From the IMG/VR virus record IMGVR_UViG_3300027747_004524, positions 1 through 64,000 of that record: a DNA stretch of 64,000 nucleotides, one strand, 5' to 3'. Both the position numbers and the translations under genes were made by a program. The stretch's first letter is position 1, and each line of letters begins with the position of its first letter. This DNA is from a virus. The notes under the pieces were generated by a model, which was not told the origin of the DNA, searched no databases, and saw nothing but the letters and a program-made list of their open reading frames with translations. This document shows, piece by piece, positions 32,162 through 41,383 of this stretch.

Positions 32162-32165
32162 AGAT

Positions 32166-35100
32166 ATGTCAAAAGAAGATGAAGACCTTGAAGCATTGTG
32201 TGTTTCTTCTCTTAAAAACAAGAAGCTAGATAATGATCCTAATTTTTATAAAAGGCTTAGGTGGGAGCTTGAGGAGATCAAGGCAAAGAATAGGTCCAAC
32301 TATTTCTTAGATCTACACAAAAGAAAAGTTTTTTATCCAAGTAATGAGAATAACTTACTGACTTGTTGGCTTCTGGGTATCGTTTCTAGCGTTGATATCA
32401 ACAAAGAGCCTAAATGTGAGTATGGGGATTATCCCGATATCGACGTAGATTTTATTCCGGTTGTGAGAGAGTATTTAAAAAATACTTGGGCTCCTTCTAC
32501 TTTCGGTGAAGAGTACGTTTGCAACATAGGAAATTATACTACCTTCGGGATTAAGTCCGCTTTAATAGACATGGCTCGTGTTCATGGTGAAAGCCGTGAT
32601 GAAATTTTAGCCTTAACCAAGAACTTAGATGCCAAAGACGATGAAGGCAAGGCTATGACTTGGGACTCAGCCATGAAGCTGAATCCTGATCTTAAAAAGT
32701 ATTGTGACAGATATCCTGAGATAGCTGAGTCCGCGAAAAAACTTCTGAATAGAAATAGAGGAATGGGTGTTCATGCTGGAGGGTTGATAATATCTAACTC
32801 TCCACTGCCCGAACTAGTTCCACTTGTAAAAAGAAAAGATAACCCTCAAGCGTCTGCTTGGGTTGAGGGCTTGCACGGCCAAGACCTTCAGCCGGTCGGC
32901 CTTGTTAAATTTGATCTTCTAGTTATATCAAATCTGCTACAGATAGCTAAATGCTGCGAGTTAGTTAAGAACAGACATAACCTAAAGGGTATTTGTGCAT
33001 TAGAGGGACAGGCAGACTGGTCAGACGTTAAAGCCTGGCGAAACGACTCTGTTGCTTTAGAGATGGCAAACTCCGGTGATCTCAAAGGCATCTTTCAGTT
33101 TGATAGTGAAACTGTAAGAGGCATGTGCCAGAATGGTGGTGTGGACAGATTTGAAGATTTAGTTGCTTATACGAGTTTGAATCGTCCCGGTCCTCTTAAC
33201 ATGAAGATGCAGGAACGATACATCGAAAGAAAAAGGGGTCGGGAAGATTATTCACTACATTCTTTGATAGAACCCATATTAGGCGACACTTATGGGGTTA
33301 TGATTTATCAAGAACAAGTCATGAAAATCCTTAACGTGGTTGGAGAGATTCCTCTTAAGGATTGCGAGCTTGTTCGAAAAGCAATAAGCAAGAAGAAGAT
33401 AGATAGCTTCATAAAGTACAAAGAGATGTTTGTTCGTAACGGCCAAAAGAATTTAGGCGTTAACGAAAAAGAGGTTGAAGATCTTTGGCGAGCTATTGAG
33501 GCTTTTAGCGAATATGGTTTCAATAAATCTATGCACCAAGATACATATATATCTACGCCTAAAGGACTTAAGAAAATTTGTGATTTTCAAAAAGGGGACA
33601 TAGTTTATTGTATCGATGAATTAGGCAACACGGTAGAAACGGAAGTGGTCAATCTTCACTATCATGGGATCTTACAAGGTTATAAAGTAGAATTTGATGA
33701 TGGCTATAAAATAGTTTGCACTTTAGACCATAAGTTTCTCACACAAGAGGGACAGAAGCCTCTCCATGAAATTATATTGAATAAGACTTCTGTTCTTTGT
33801 GAAAAAGAATTTGGAGGAAATTATGCCGAAGAGAAGAGAAGATGGTTGGATGTCGAAGTGCAAAAAGAAGTTCCCCAGGCTAGAGATGTCTTGCTTCCAC
33901 AGCAGCACAGGAAGAATGACGTTAGAATGGTGGACCACCTTTCAGAACATGCTCCAATCTCCAATACCCGGGGTTTGGTGTCTAGGAAAATTGTACGAGT
34001 TGTGCCCGTGGGCGAACGACAAATGTACGATCTTGAAGTTTCCTGCCTAACACACAACTTTATTTTGCCAAATGGAGTAGTAACAAGTAATAGCCATGCC
34101 GTTGCTTATAGCTATGTCTCTGCATATCTTCTTTATCTAAAGTCTCATTATCCCCACGAGTTTTATACCAGCATACTTAGTTGTGAAACACTAAGCGACA
34201 AAATAAAAGAATACAAAATGGAGGCTAAACTCCATGATGTAAACGTGCTTCCTATAGAAGTTAATCGATCAAAGGTCAATTTTGATCTTCAAGGTGAAGA
34301 CATATACTTTGGACTATCCAACGTTAAAGGAGTAGGAGAAGCTCCCGCGAAGAGAATAGTAGACCTACAACCGTTCAGTGGGTTTGAAGATTTTCTAGAA
34401 AGATTTGGGACTGATGCCAACGTTCTCAAACCTTTAATTGGCCTTAGGTGTTTTAATGAAAGCGACCCGGTCACTTTGTGGAAGTTCTCAGAGTGTTATA
34501 AACTTTTTTCAAAAAGAAACGAAGACAAAAAGAAAAGGTACATTGCTGCTTTAGAAAAGTACGAAGAAGAGTTTAAGGAGCTTTTTCCTGAGGAGAGCAT
34601 AAGGCTTAGTGATATAAAAGGAGACTCTCCTTTTGAAGATCCTTATTGGATCAAGTACAATGCAGACGGCGACCAATTTATAGAGAAAAGAGTTGAGTGT
34701 GATAAAGATGATGAAGGAGCTTATGCAAAAGTCGTAAACACCCCAGTAACTTTGGATTGCGGTTTGACCATAGAGAAAGAGACTGTTAAGTACTATAAAA
34801 AGGTTAAAGTCAGAAGAAACTGGAATCGGTTAGTTGCTTTTAGATCGCTTTGGAACAAGAGAAACAAGTCCATTGAAAGGTATAAGCTCATATCAAAGGA
34901 CAGTCCAACGCTTGCAACTTTTGATCCATCAAAACACGATATTGATGGAAACCTTGAAGAAGAACTTAGCAACTTAGACTTTTGTGAAAATAAGTACTAT
35001 GGATTTAGCTGGATACATCCATTGGAGAACAGCCCAGACTATAGGGGCAATCTCACCTTTAACAATTTAAAAGCATCAGAAGACGTTGCTGTGGGGGCAG

Positions 35101-35399
35101 TAGAGATTAAGGTACTTAAGGCTACGAAAACAAAGAGTAAAAAAGGCACAGAATATTACCAAATTCAGGCCGAAGACGTCACAGGGCAATCGAACAAGAT
35201 AATAGTTTGGTTGGACGATTGGGAAAGATGGAGCGAGGAGCTTTCTCCAAACAATCTACTTAGAATAAGGCTTCAGCCGCCTTCTAATGGATTCGCTACT
35301 TTTACACTTGAATCGAACAGTAGCGGATTTAGATGGAAGGGCGTCAAAAAGTACCCTGACAAGAAGGACGATATTAGGATTGTTGTTCTTAGTAGTTAG
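32166..35399 (+). CDS. dnaE: DNA polymerase III alpha, C-terminal gene (palm to C-terminus) with intein
   Basis: 1077 residues encoded, about 889 after intein removal. The catalytic palm begins with YPDIDVDF near residue 90 (two metal-binding Asp). Finger blocks VMIYQEQVM and FNK/SHAVAYS follow, and the C-terminal region carries OB-like sequence (GAVEIKVLK). The first ~85 residues are a worn copy of the segment that ends the other dnaE gene: LTCWLLGIVSSVDINKEP aligns with LTCYCLGITTVDPVKEG but has lost RGSAAG. The third palm Asp of DnaE appears as Glu (DCELVRKA); that alignment is uncertain. It would replicate phage DNA together with the 23856 product. Confidence 0.88.
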   Translation: MSKEDEDLEALCVSSLKNKKLDNDPNFYKRLRWELEEIKAKNRSNYFLDLHKRKVFYPSNENNLLTCWLLGIVSSVDINKEPKCEYGDYPDIDVDFIPVVREYLKNTWAPSTFGEEYVCNIGNYTTFGIKSALIDMARVHGESRDEILALTKNLDAKDDEGKAMTWDSAMKLNPDLKKYCDRYPEIAESAKKLLNRNRGMGVHAGGLIISNSPLPELVPLVKRKDNPQASAWVEGLHGQDLQPVGLVKFDLLVISNLLQIAKCCELVKNRHNLKGICALEGQADWSDVKAWRNDSVALEMANSGDLKGIFQFDSETVRGMCQNGGVDRFEDLVAYTSLNRPGPLNMKMQERYIERKRGREDYSLHSLIEPILGDTYGVMIYQEQVMKILNVVGEIPLKDCELVRKAISKKKIDSFIKYKEMFVRNGQKNLGVNEKEVEDLWRAIEAFSEYGFNKSMHQDTYISTPKGLKKICDFQKGDIVYCIDELGNTVETEVVNLHYHGILQGYKVEFDDGYKIVCTLDHKFLTQEGQKPLHEIILNKTSVLCEKEFGGNYAEEKRRWLDVEVQKEVPQARDVLLPQQHRKNDVRMVDHLSEHAPISNTRGLVSRKIVRVVPVGERQMYDLEVSCLTHNFILPNGVVTSNSHAVAYSYVSAYLLYLKSHYPHEFYTSILSCETLSDKIKEYKMEAKLHDVNVLPIEVNRSKVNFDLQGEDIYFGLSNVKGVGEAPAKRIVDLQPFSGFEDFLERFGTDANVLKPLIGLRCFNESDPVTLWKFSECYKLFSKRNEDKKKRYIAALEKYEEEFKELFPEESIRLSDIKGDSPFEDPYWIKYNADGDQFIEKRVECDKDDEGAYAKVVNTPVTLDCGLTIEKETVKYYKKVKVRRNWNRLVAFRSLWNKRNKSIERYKLISKDSPTLATFDPSKHDIDGNLEEELSNLDFCENKYYGFSWIHPLENSPDYRGNLTFNNLKASEDVAVGAVEIKVLKATKTKSKKGTEYYQIQAEDVTGQSNKIIVWLDDWERWSEELSPNNLLRIRLQPPSNGFATFTLESNSSGFRWKGVKKYPDKKDDIRIVVLSS
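33528..34091 (+). other. Mini-intein in DnaE (residues 455-642)
   Basis: 188 codons interrupt the finger motif FNK/SHAVAYS. Block A starts with Ser1 (SMHQDTYISTPKG...GDIVYC), block B is TLDHKFLT, and block F is YDLEVSCLTHNFILPNG, ending T-S-N before Ser+1. No LAGLIDADG or HNH homing domain is present. The residue before the terminal Asn is Ser rather than His. The insertion point is a few residues beyond the one I remember for cyanobacterial split DnaE inteins. Confidence 0.88.
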
Positions 35400-35441
35400 A
35401 TTTATTGGAAACTAACTTATTTATAGGCAAAAGGAAAAATT

Positions 35442-35939
35442 ATGAACCAAGAACTTGTTATAGATGAGAACAACTTTACACAGTACTTTAGAGATTGCAG
35501 AAATTGCCGTCCTGAAAAGGGAGACATTATGGCAAGATTCACTGCTATCGCTGAGTTCGTAGACGGCAGGATGAAGAAAGATATAATAGATCTTCTTTAC
35601 AACAAAGATAACAAGGTAAATGCAGCCATCCAGGTTATGAGGAAATTAGGCTGTGCCACAGAAAAAGATGCTATACGTATTTGTAAGGACATATGTCAAG
35701 ACCTGTTTTCTGGTATGAAACCTGAAGAAGTTGAGAGTAAAGTGTATAAATACCAAATGGAATCGTTCTATTATACGAAAAAGGAATTCGTACCATTAGA
35801 CGATCCCCATTGGTCCTTAATCGGCATAGCGAACTTAGATGAGTTCCTAGACAAGTCAGGCAACAAACTTAGAATGGAGTCGAAGTTAAATTCAAATCCT
35901 ACAAAGGAAGGGGATGAGCAACAACAGGAAGTTCAATGA
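35442..35939 (+). CDS. Unknown protein (165 aa)
   Basis: Not recognised. Mostly helical, with an N-terminal Cys pair (CRNC) and a Glu/Gln-rich tail. SD AAAGG. It overlaps the next gene by 26 bp. It follows dnaE and could be a replication accessory protein. Confidence 0.58.
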   Translation: MNQELVIDENNFTQYFRDCRNCRPEKGDIMARFTAIAEFVDGRMKKDIIDLLYNKDNKVNAAIQVMRKLGCATEKDAIRICKDICQDLFSGMKPEEVESKVYKYQMESFYYTKKEFVPLDDPHWSLIGIANLDEFLDKSGNKLRMESKLNSNPTKEGDEQQQEVQ

Positions 35940-36480
35940 AACGCTATATGTAACAACACCGTATAGACCAGAGCCAGGAAGCTTTGCAAGGTATAAGGGT
36001 TTTTCTGGAGATAAGTATAGAATACCACAGTGGCATTACTGCAGGGATATATTCCACCCACAGCTTTATAACTTAGATCTTTTTTTCTTTTCTCACGACC
36101 CTAATAAAAGCTACAATGTAGCTCGTTTTATGGAAAGATTAGAAAATATGGTGGATATAGACTTCCCATCAGAATACGGTCCAACACAGAGGAAATCTAT
36201 TATGTGGATTAGGCCTTCTGCTTGGTGGACCATAAGATCCATGAGAAGGTCTTTATTTACTATACTTTTGAGATGCGGTAACAGCTATTCGCCAAGCAAG
36301 AAGAATTTTGAGGAATCACTTTTCAGTGATCCTTATGCTCTTGCAACTAAATACGCCATAAAAAGGTTTTTAAGGGGTTATACGCTTTATACTGGAACAA
36401 AAAAAGGATGGTTAGACCAATTTTATGAGGTTAGACTTAATAAAAAGACAATAGATTCTTTGTTGGTAGAGCCTATATAG
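35914..36480 (+). CDS. Unknown protein (188 aa)
   Basis: Not recognised; rich in aromatic and basic residues (PSAWWTIRSMRRSLF). It starts inside the end of the previous gene after an AAGGGGATGAG stretch. Possibly DNA-binding. Confidence 0.57.
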   Translation: MSNNRKFNETLYVTTPYRPEPGSFARYKGFSGDKYRIPQWHYCRDIFHPQLYNLDLFFFSHDPNKSYNVARFMERLENMVDIDFPSEYGPTQRKSIMWIRPSAWWTIRSMRRSLFTILLRCGNSYSPSKKNFEESLFSDPYALATKYAIKRFLRGYTLYTGTKKGWLDQFYEVRLNKKTIDSLLVEPI

Positions 36481-36503
36481 TATTAACTAATTGGAGGTTA
36501 TTT

Positions 36504-37061
36504 ATGGGCGACATGATGGACGATATTAACAAGTTTGCTAAAATATGGGATAATGCTGTACAAAAAGGCATCTTCAATGCCCCTTCATTGCCTGCTAACA
36601 CAGAAGCAGAAAGAGAAGAAGAGACCGACAGAGGTACAGACTTTTTTGGTCAATATCTAGCAGACGATTACGACAGAGATAAGCCTTTAAATGAAGTTGA
36701 TACCAAATATTGGGCCATACTTTCTAGAAAAGCAGACCCGTTGAGTGAAGAGAATAATCCTTTAAAGACCGTTGTTAACGCCATAGGTACTTCTCAAAAC
36801 CCAGTATATCCTAATTCTGTAGGAAAGGACCAGGATTTAAACGTAACTCCAAACTGGGGGTCTGGCGGCAAAGAGATAGAAGAGCTAGAGAAACTAAAAG
36901 TAGAACTACATGAACTTGAATCAAAATTGAATTCTTTAGTTTCTAAAGATCAAGATTCAAAGGTTGAAGGGGTTCAATCCAAGATAGATTCCTTAAAAAA
37001 TGAAATAGACAAATTGAGTGATTCACTAGCGGGCAACAGGTTTGATCCTAAATCTGCTTAG
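36504..37061 (+). CDS. Unknown coiled-coil protein (185 aa)
   Basis: Acidic N-terminal region, a middle linker, and a C-terminal coiled coil with heptads (LEKLKVELHELESKLNSL). GGAGG SD. Ends just before a sigma70 promoter. Function unknown. Confidence 0.58.
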   Translation: MGDMMDDINKFAKIWDNAVQKGIFNAPSLPANTEAEREEETDRGTDFFGQYLADDYDRDKPLNEVDTKYWAILSRKADPLSEENNPLKTVVNAIGTSQNPVYPNSVGKDQDLNVTPNWGSGGKEIEELEKLKVELHELESKLNSLVSKDQDSKVEGVQSKIDSLKNEIDKLSDSLAGNRFDPKSA

Positions 37062-37062
37062 T

Positions 37063-37090
37063 TGACACTGAATTTCTAGTTGATTACAAT
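37063..37090 (+). promoter_or_regulatory. Sigma70 promoter with start codon at the predicted +1
   Basis: TTGACA at 37063-37068, about 16 bp, then TACAAT. Only 6 nt (AGCTCC) lie between the -10 and the ATG at 37097, so the mRNA should be leaderless or nearly so. Confidence 0.72.
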
Positions 37091-37096
37091 AGCTCC

Positions 37097-37510
37097 ATGC
37101 AAAATAGGGTATTTGATTTTATCATTTTAGGTCTTTGGATACTTATCGCTGTTGTTCTCTACGTTCAAGTTGACCTTGCTAAAAATGGCGCCCCCATAAT
37201 AGCCAAAAGCTTAAGCCTTAGTGAAGAAGAAATAGATATAAGAAAAATTTCTATTTTAGGCGATAATCTTTTTGATTTAGTTTTAGAGGATCAATCTAGC
37301 TCCATGTCTATTGTTGGAAAGATAGATTGTGATGCAATTAACTGCACAGATTCTGAGCTTAGAGACTTATTTAGAAAAGCAACTAAACCTAAAGCTGTTT
37401 TAATTCAAAAACAGAGCAATGATGTTTGGCTTTTAAAAATAAATTTTACCTTAGGTAATAAAAGAACTAGCTTAGGAAGTTGGCTGAACTCTCGCAGGGT
37501 AGACAAATGA
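37097..37510 (+). CDS. Membrane-anchored protein (137 aa)
   Basis: An N-terminal TM anchor (FIILGLWILIAVVLYVQV) is followed by a ~110-residue domain with beta strands (RKISILGDNLFDLVL, VWLLKINFTLG), on the periplasmic side if N-in. Function unknown. Probable leaderless gene; its stop overlaps the next start (ATGA). Confidence 0.58.
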   Translation: MQNRVFDFIILGLWILIAVVLYVQVDLAKNGAPIIAKSLSLSEEEIDIRKISILGDNLFDLVLEDQSSSMSIVGKIDCDAINCTDSELRDLFRKATKPKAVLIQKQSNDVWLLKINFTLGNKRTSLGSWLNSRRVDK

Positions 37511-38637
37511 AGAAGGAAGAAGAATCTGGAATCTCTATAAAAGAAAGACCTAAAAAGAAGATAAGAGAAACAACTGTTTCTAGGTGTCATAAATTCTTGT
37601 CTGATAAGATTAGCAAAGTTGTGTGTGAAAGAGGCCATGTCAAGGTTGCCGTTTTTACGCACCCCTCACCAGACCCAGATGCTGTTGGTGGTCTTATGGG
37701 TTTTGCTTGGATGCTTAAAAAATCTTATGAGAATTTAGAAGTAGATTGCTTTTACGATGGAATAATATCTCATCCACAAAACCAAAGAATGGTGAATCTG
37801 CTAGACCCAGATTTGAAGTTGTACACTGAGTGCGATCCGTCTTCTTATGACATTAAAGTTTCTATTGATGTAATTCCATCTCATGCTGCATGTCCTCCTA
37901 ATATTTCCTTTGATTTGGTTATAGACCACCATAAAGAAGCACCTAGCAATTCTTTTAAAGGACTTTATTTAAATCTTAAGGCAGGGAGTGCTTGCTCTAC
38001 GGTTTATCAGCTTATCAAACAACATGGCTTATCTTTTGAAGAGGACAATGATAACGACTCAAAGGTTGCCACTGCTTTGCTTGTTGGAATTATAATAGAT
38101 ACAGATTATCAAACTTCTGATGACACCTCTGAAATAGATCACAAAGCTTATAGCGAACTTTTCAACTTTCGCAATCCGGTTGCACTTAAACAGATAACAA
38201 AATTTAAACACCCTAGAGATTGGGTTCAAGCCAGAGCAAATGTTGCACAAAAAGCTCATGATAGAATAAAAGATGGAGTCTTGATTCATGGTATAGGTTT
38301 TATAACAAGTAGTAACCGAGATTTGATTGCAATTGTAGCGGATGAGATGCTTTCTTGGGAAAACGTAGAGACATCTGTCGCATTTGCTATAGTTGATGGT
38401 GTTCGGGTTGAAGGGTGTGTTAGAAGCACCAACGCTGCTTTGGCTGTCCCGTCCCTTTGCAAAGAGCTAGGCGGTAGTTACGGCGGAGGAGGGGGAAAAC
38501 TAGGAAAAGGTGCATATTATTTTAATCTTGGAAGCTTGTCATTAGACAACGATAGCGAGGATTCTTCCCGCGATAAGCTTTGGGAATGCTTAAATGATAG
38601 AGAGCTAAAAAGAGTATTCAAAATAATAAAGAAATAA
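37507..38637 (+). CDS. DHH/DHHA1 phosphoesterase
   Basis: 376 residues. Motifs of the DHH family: HPSPDPDAVGG near residue 60, then VSIDVI, VIDHHKE, IIDTDYQ, and the C-terminal DHHA1 glycine patch GGGGGKLGKG. Members cut nanoRNA, pAp or cyclic di-AMP. In a phage it could recycle short RNAs or destroy signalling nucleotides. It starts in an ATGA overlap with the membrane gene. Confidence 0.83.
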   Translation: MKKEEESGISIKERPKKKIRETTVSRCHKFLSDKISKVVCERGHVKVAVFTHPSPDPDAVGGLMGFAWMLKKSYENLEVDCFYDGIISHPQNQRMVNLLDPDLKLYTECDPSSYDIKVSIDVIPSHAACPPNISFDLVIDHHKEAPSNSFKGLYLNLKAGSACSTVYQLIKQHGLSFEEDNDNDSKVATALLVGIIIDTDYQTSDDTSEIDHKAYSELFNFRNPVALKQITKFKHPRDWVQARANVAQKAHDRIKDGVLIHGIGFITSSNRDLIAIVADEMLSWENVETSVAFAIVDGVRVEGCVRSTNAALAVPSLCKELGGSYGGGGGKLGKGAYYFNLGSLSLDNDSEDSSRDKLWECLNDRELKRVFKIIKK

Positions 38638-38657
38638 TATGTTTACTCTTATAATTA

Positions 38658-38846
38658 GTGGCTAACTTTATTTTAAGATGCAACTTTTGCTCCTGGCTTA
38701 GGCTATCTAAAGGTCGTTCTGACGAATTGGATGACCTTAAAGAGGTAGTGTCTTCTTGCTCCAAATGCGGCAAGCCTAGACAGTTCCTTTGTCCCAGATG
38801 TGGCAACAAGGTCAAGATGTTCAGGGCAAAGAATGAAACTAATTAA
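38658..38846 (+). CDS. Zinc-ribbon protein (62 aa), GTG start
   Basis: Three C-x2-C knuckles (CNFC, CSKCG, CPRCG) in 62 residues. A TATAAT ends 2 nt before the GTG and no SD is seen, so expression is unclear. Overlaps the next gene. Function unknown. Confidence 0.52.
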   Translation: MANFILRCNFCSWLRLSKGRSDELDDLKEVVSSCSKCGKPRQFLCPRCGNKVKMFRAKNETN

Positions 38847-39990
38847 ACGGACCCTAAGAAATCTGGGGTGTGGCTCTCCTAGAGAAGAAGAAAAGGTCCT
38901 TAGCGATATAAAATTCGATAAATTCAAATTCACCAGCAGACAACCTCCTTCTGACAAGAAGGATATTCTGTTTATAAGCTGTTTTGGTGAGTTTGGCTGT
39001 GAGTCTATGGCTTTGATGTATTGCATACCTAGAATCGTTCAAGACACCAATTATTATACCATTTGTGTCGGTTGGCATGGCAGGGAGTATCTTTATAGAC
39101 ACTTGGTCGATGAATTTTGGGGCGTTAAAAAAGAGTATCAATGGATGAGGGAGTATTCAAATGGACTTAAAAACAGCTCAAAGAACATTGTTAATTTAGA
39201 GAAGAGCCTTTCAAAGTACGGCAGGCTGTGTAACCATTATCACTTCTCGGCCATATGCTTCCAGAATAAATGCAAGTCTTGTGGTAATGTTTGGTATAAA
39301 TCTAAACTTCCTTGTACTAAGTGCGGATCTAGCGACACAGAATGGGGAATACTTAATGATGTAAAGAGCAATAAGTCAAAAGCTATCAAGATCCCTTCGC
39401 CTAGTAAAGATTGTTTGGACCATGTAGCAAAGTACTTAAAAACAAATTCAGTCGGTATTTTCGCAAGAGGAAGAGCCTGTTGGGGCAGAAACTTAAGTAA
39501 AGACTTTTATGTTGAACTTATAAACTTTCTTAGATCAAAAGGGTATGATCCAATCTGGCTAGGAGAGAAACAGAGCATTCTTCCATGTCCTGTTTCTGAT
39601 GTAACAGACTTTAGCGTTACTGAAGATGCTTCAAAATTGGAACTTACATTAGCATTAATATCAAAATTGAAGTTCACCGTGCAGTTTTGGACTGCTTCTA
39701 CAAGACTAGCATCCATGGTTGACACTCCTTGGATATTGTTTGAGTCTCCTGACCAAATAGTAGGTAATGGTCAAGAGGGCTTAAGAATTGCCCTTACATC
39801 TGACTTTAACAAAAGGAAGCTAATTCTAGCACAATATAAGAACATTGCTGAGAATGAATCTATAGCTTTTAAGTACCTAGATCAGGCTATAAGCGATCTA
39901 GAGTCGAATAATTGGGACGATATCATAGGCCCTGTGGAGAATCCTGGTGTGATAAAAAACATGCTCCAGAAACAGGAGTCTTGGAGGTAA
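38833..39990 (+). CDS. GT9-like glycosyltransferase with inserted zinc ribbon
   Basis: 385 residues. The C-terminal half resembles heptosyltransferase (GT9/GT-B) proteins: VGIFARGRACWGRN, WLGEK, DVTDFSVTEDAS and a TASTRLASMVDTPWIL block. The middle has a four-Cys ribbon (CKSCG...CTKCGS) unusual for GT9. It may transfer heptose made through the HldE pathway; this is inference. ATG 38833 is in frame with a longer frame from 38800. Confidence 0.6.
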   Translation: MKLIKRTLRNLGCGSPREEEKVLSDIKFDKFKFTSRQPPSDKKDILFISCFGEFGCESMALMYCIPRIVQDTNYYTICVGWHGREYLYRHLVDEFWGVKKEYQWMREYSNGLKNSSKNIVNLEKSLSKYGRLCNHYHFSAICFQNKCKSCGNVWYKSKLPCTKCGSSDTEWGILNDVKSNKSKAIKIPSPSKDCLDHVAKYLKTNSVGIFARGRACWGRNLSKDFYVELINFLRSKGYDPIWLGEKQSILPCPVSDVTDFSVTEDASKLELTLALISKLKFTVQFWTASTRLASMVDTPWILFESPDQIVGNGQEGLRIALTSDFNKRKLILAQYKNIAENESIAFKYLDQAISDLESNNWDDIIGPVENPGVIKNMLQKQESWR

Positions 39991-39991
39991 A

Positions 39992-41128
39992 ATGAATTCA
40001 GTTGCTGACTTTTTAAAAAGAGCTGCCGATAGAAACGGCTTTAACAGAGAAAGGTTTGAGGAAAGAAGGATACCCACCGACTTTTCTGGAATTAGCATCC
40101 TTCCTTTTTTTGGGGATATAAGAAGTTCTTTTGTTCTTTCTTCCTTTTTGCTTTCGAGCTATAGGAAGCAGTTTAAGTCTTCTAAGTACTTTGTATTAGC
40201 ATCTTGGCCCGGAATGCAGAGTTTATTTCCCTACGTTGATGAGTATTGGTCTATCAACGACTTCTCACAGGTTAAAAGGTTCTATGAGGGGGCGGACGGT
40301 TTTTCTAACGATACTGATTTAAATACTATCTTTTCAAGAAACCTAAATGAATTTTTTCGAGATGTCATAAACCCCAAGTCTTTCTCAGAATTCTATATCA
40401 ATGGATTTAGAGATAACTTTTTTGATAAGTTCAAATCTGTTGAAAGGTTTTTGCCGTTTGTCGCTTCATCTGCTGTTCTTGGAAGAGAGTTTCTGAAGGA
40501 TCTTTCAACCTATCCTGGCTATAAGGTTTTTATACACCCATCATTTACTTTTAATAGATGGAATAATGGCAAGGCACAAATTACACCTTTGAGTAAAGAC
40601 TTTTGGCAGGAGCTTATTTCTTATTTGGTTTCAAACAACTGCACACCCGTGGTGTGGCAAAATTATCTTTCATATAACTTACAAGAAGAAACAAACAATA
40701 AATGCATATTTTTTAGAGAAAACGATATTTCTAGGGTTTTACCTGCAATGAGAGCTACCGGTCTTTGCCTAGATTTCTTTGGCTATTTGTCCTATTTTTC
40801 CCTTATGGCTAGATGTCCTTGTATCTCTTTTGACGAACGTCCGAGGTACTTTTTACAAAAGGACTATGAATTAGAGGACTTGTTTCCTTGTGTTAAAAAT
40901 AATCATATTTTTACGTTTTCTACTATATTAATTAACGGAAGTCCTTTTAACTGGAGAAATGATCTCTTTAAGATTGTTTCCTCTAAGATCGAAAAGTTGC
41001 TTCCAGAGGTTGATAGGGATTCGCTTCCTTCAACCGGCGAGTCTTTTGAAATCGTGTCTTACGACAAAGTTAGAGAGTTAAAACTTAGGAAGTTAGGCAC
41101 TAAATTGTTAAGAGTACCAAAAGAATGA
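39992..41128 (+). CDS. GT-B-like protein, possible glycosyltransferase (378 aa)
   Basis: Not firmly recognised. VFIHPSFTFNRWNNG and SKDFWQELISYLVSNNCTPVVW resemble the nucleotide-sugar-binding half of GT9-type enzymes, and the gene directly follows a similar one. They may be distant paralogues. One-base gap to the previous stop. Confidence 0.5.
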   Translation: MNSVADFLKRAADRNGFNRERFEERRIPTDFSGISILPFFGDIRSSFVLSSFLLSSYRKQFKSSKYFVLASWPGMQSLFPYVDEYWSINDFSQVKRFYEGADGFSNDTDLNTIFSRNLNEFFRDVINPKSFSEFYINGFRDNFFDKFKSVERFLPFVASSAVLGREFLKDLSTYPGYKVFIHPSFTFNRWNNGKAQITPLSKDFWQELISYLVSNNCTPVVWQNYLSYNLQEETNNKCIFFRENDISRVLPAMRATGLCLDFFGYLSYFSLMARCPCISFDERPRYFLQKDYELEDLFPCVKNNHIFTFSTILINGSPFNWRNDLFKIVSSKIEKLLPEVDRDSLPSTGESFEIVSYDKVRELKLRKLGTKLLRVPKE

Positions 41129-41137
41129 GGAAAATAA

Positions 41138-41383
41138 ATGGTTAAAGTTTACCAGAAAGATCTCCCAGCAAATGCTAGTTCTCAAGATAGAGAGTACGCG
41201 TTCAAAAGGATGTTTTCTATATTTAAAAAGGCTGTTGTAGACGCTGGGATTCTTCAAGAATATAAGAAGAGAGAGTTCTATGAGAGTCCAGGTGAAAAAA
41301 GAAGAAGAAAAAAGAAGGAACAGCAAAATCAAATACTAAAGTCTAAGTTAAGAGAAAACTTTCCAGAAAGATACGGTGAATAA
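41138..41383 (+). CDS. rpsU: Ribosomal protein bS21
   Basis: 81 residues with the bS21 pattern: FKRMFSIFKKAVVDAGIL, then KKREFYESPGEKRRRKKKE. bS21 sits on the 30S platform near the anti-SD and assists initiation. A phage copy can replace host bS21 and bias initiation to phage mRNAs. SD GAGGAAA. It overlaps the RHH gene by one base and lies close to peptide deformylase; IF3 is 6 kb away. Confidence 0.9.
   Translation: MVKVYQKDLPANASSQDREYAFKRMFSIFKKAVVDAGILQEYKKREFYESPGEKRRRKKKEQQNQILKSKLRENFPERYGE

Noticed and set aside
33799-34057. Possible homing endonuclease ORFs inside the intein (plus and minus frames).
   Set aside because: They lack LAGLIDADG, HNH or GIY-YIG motifs and are frame shadows of the mini-intein.
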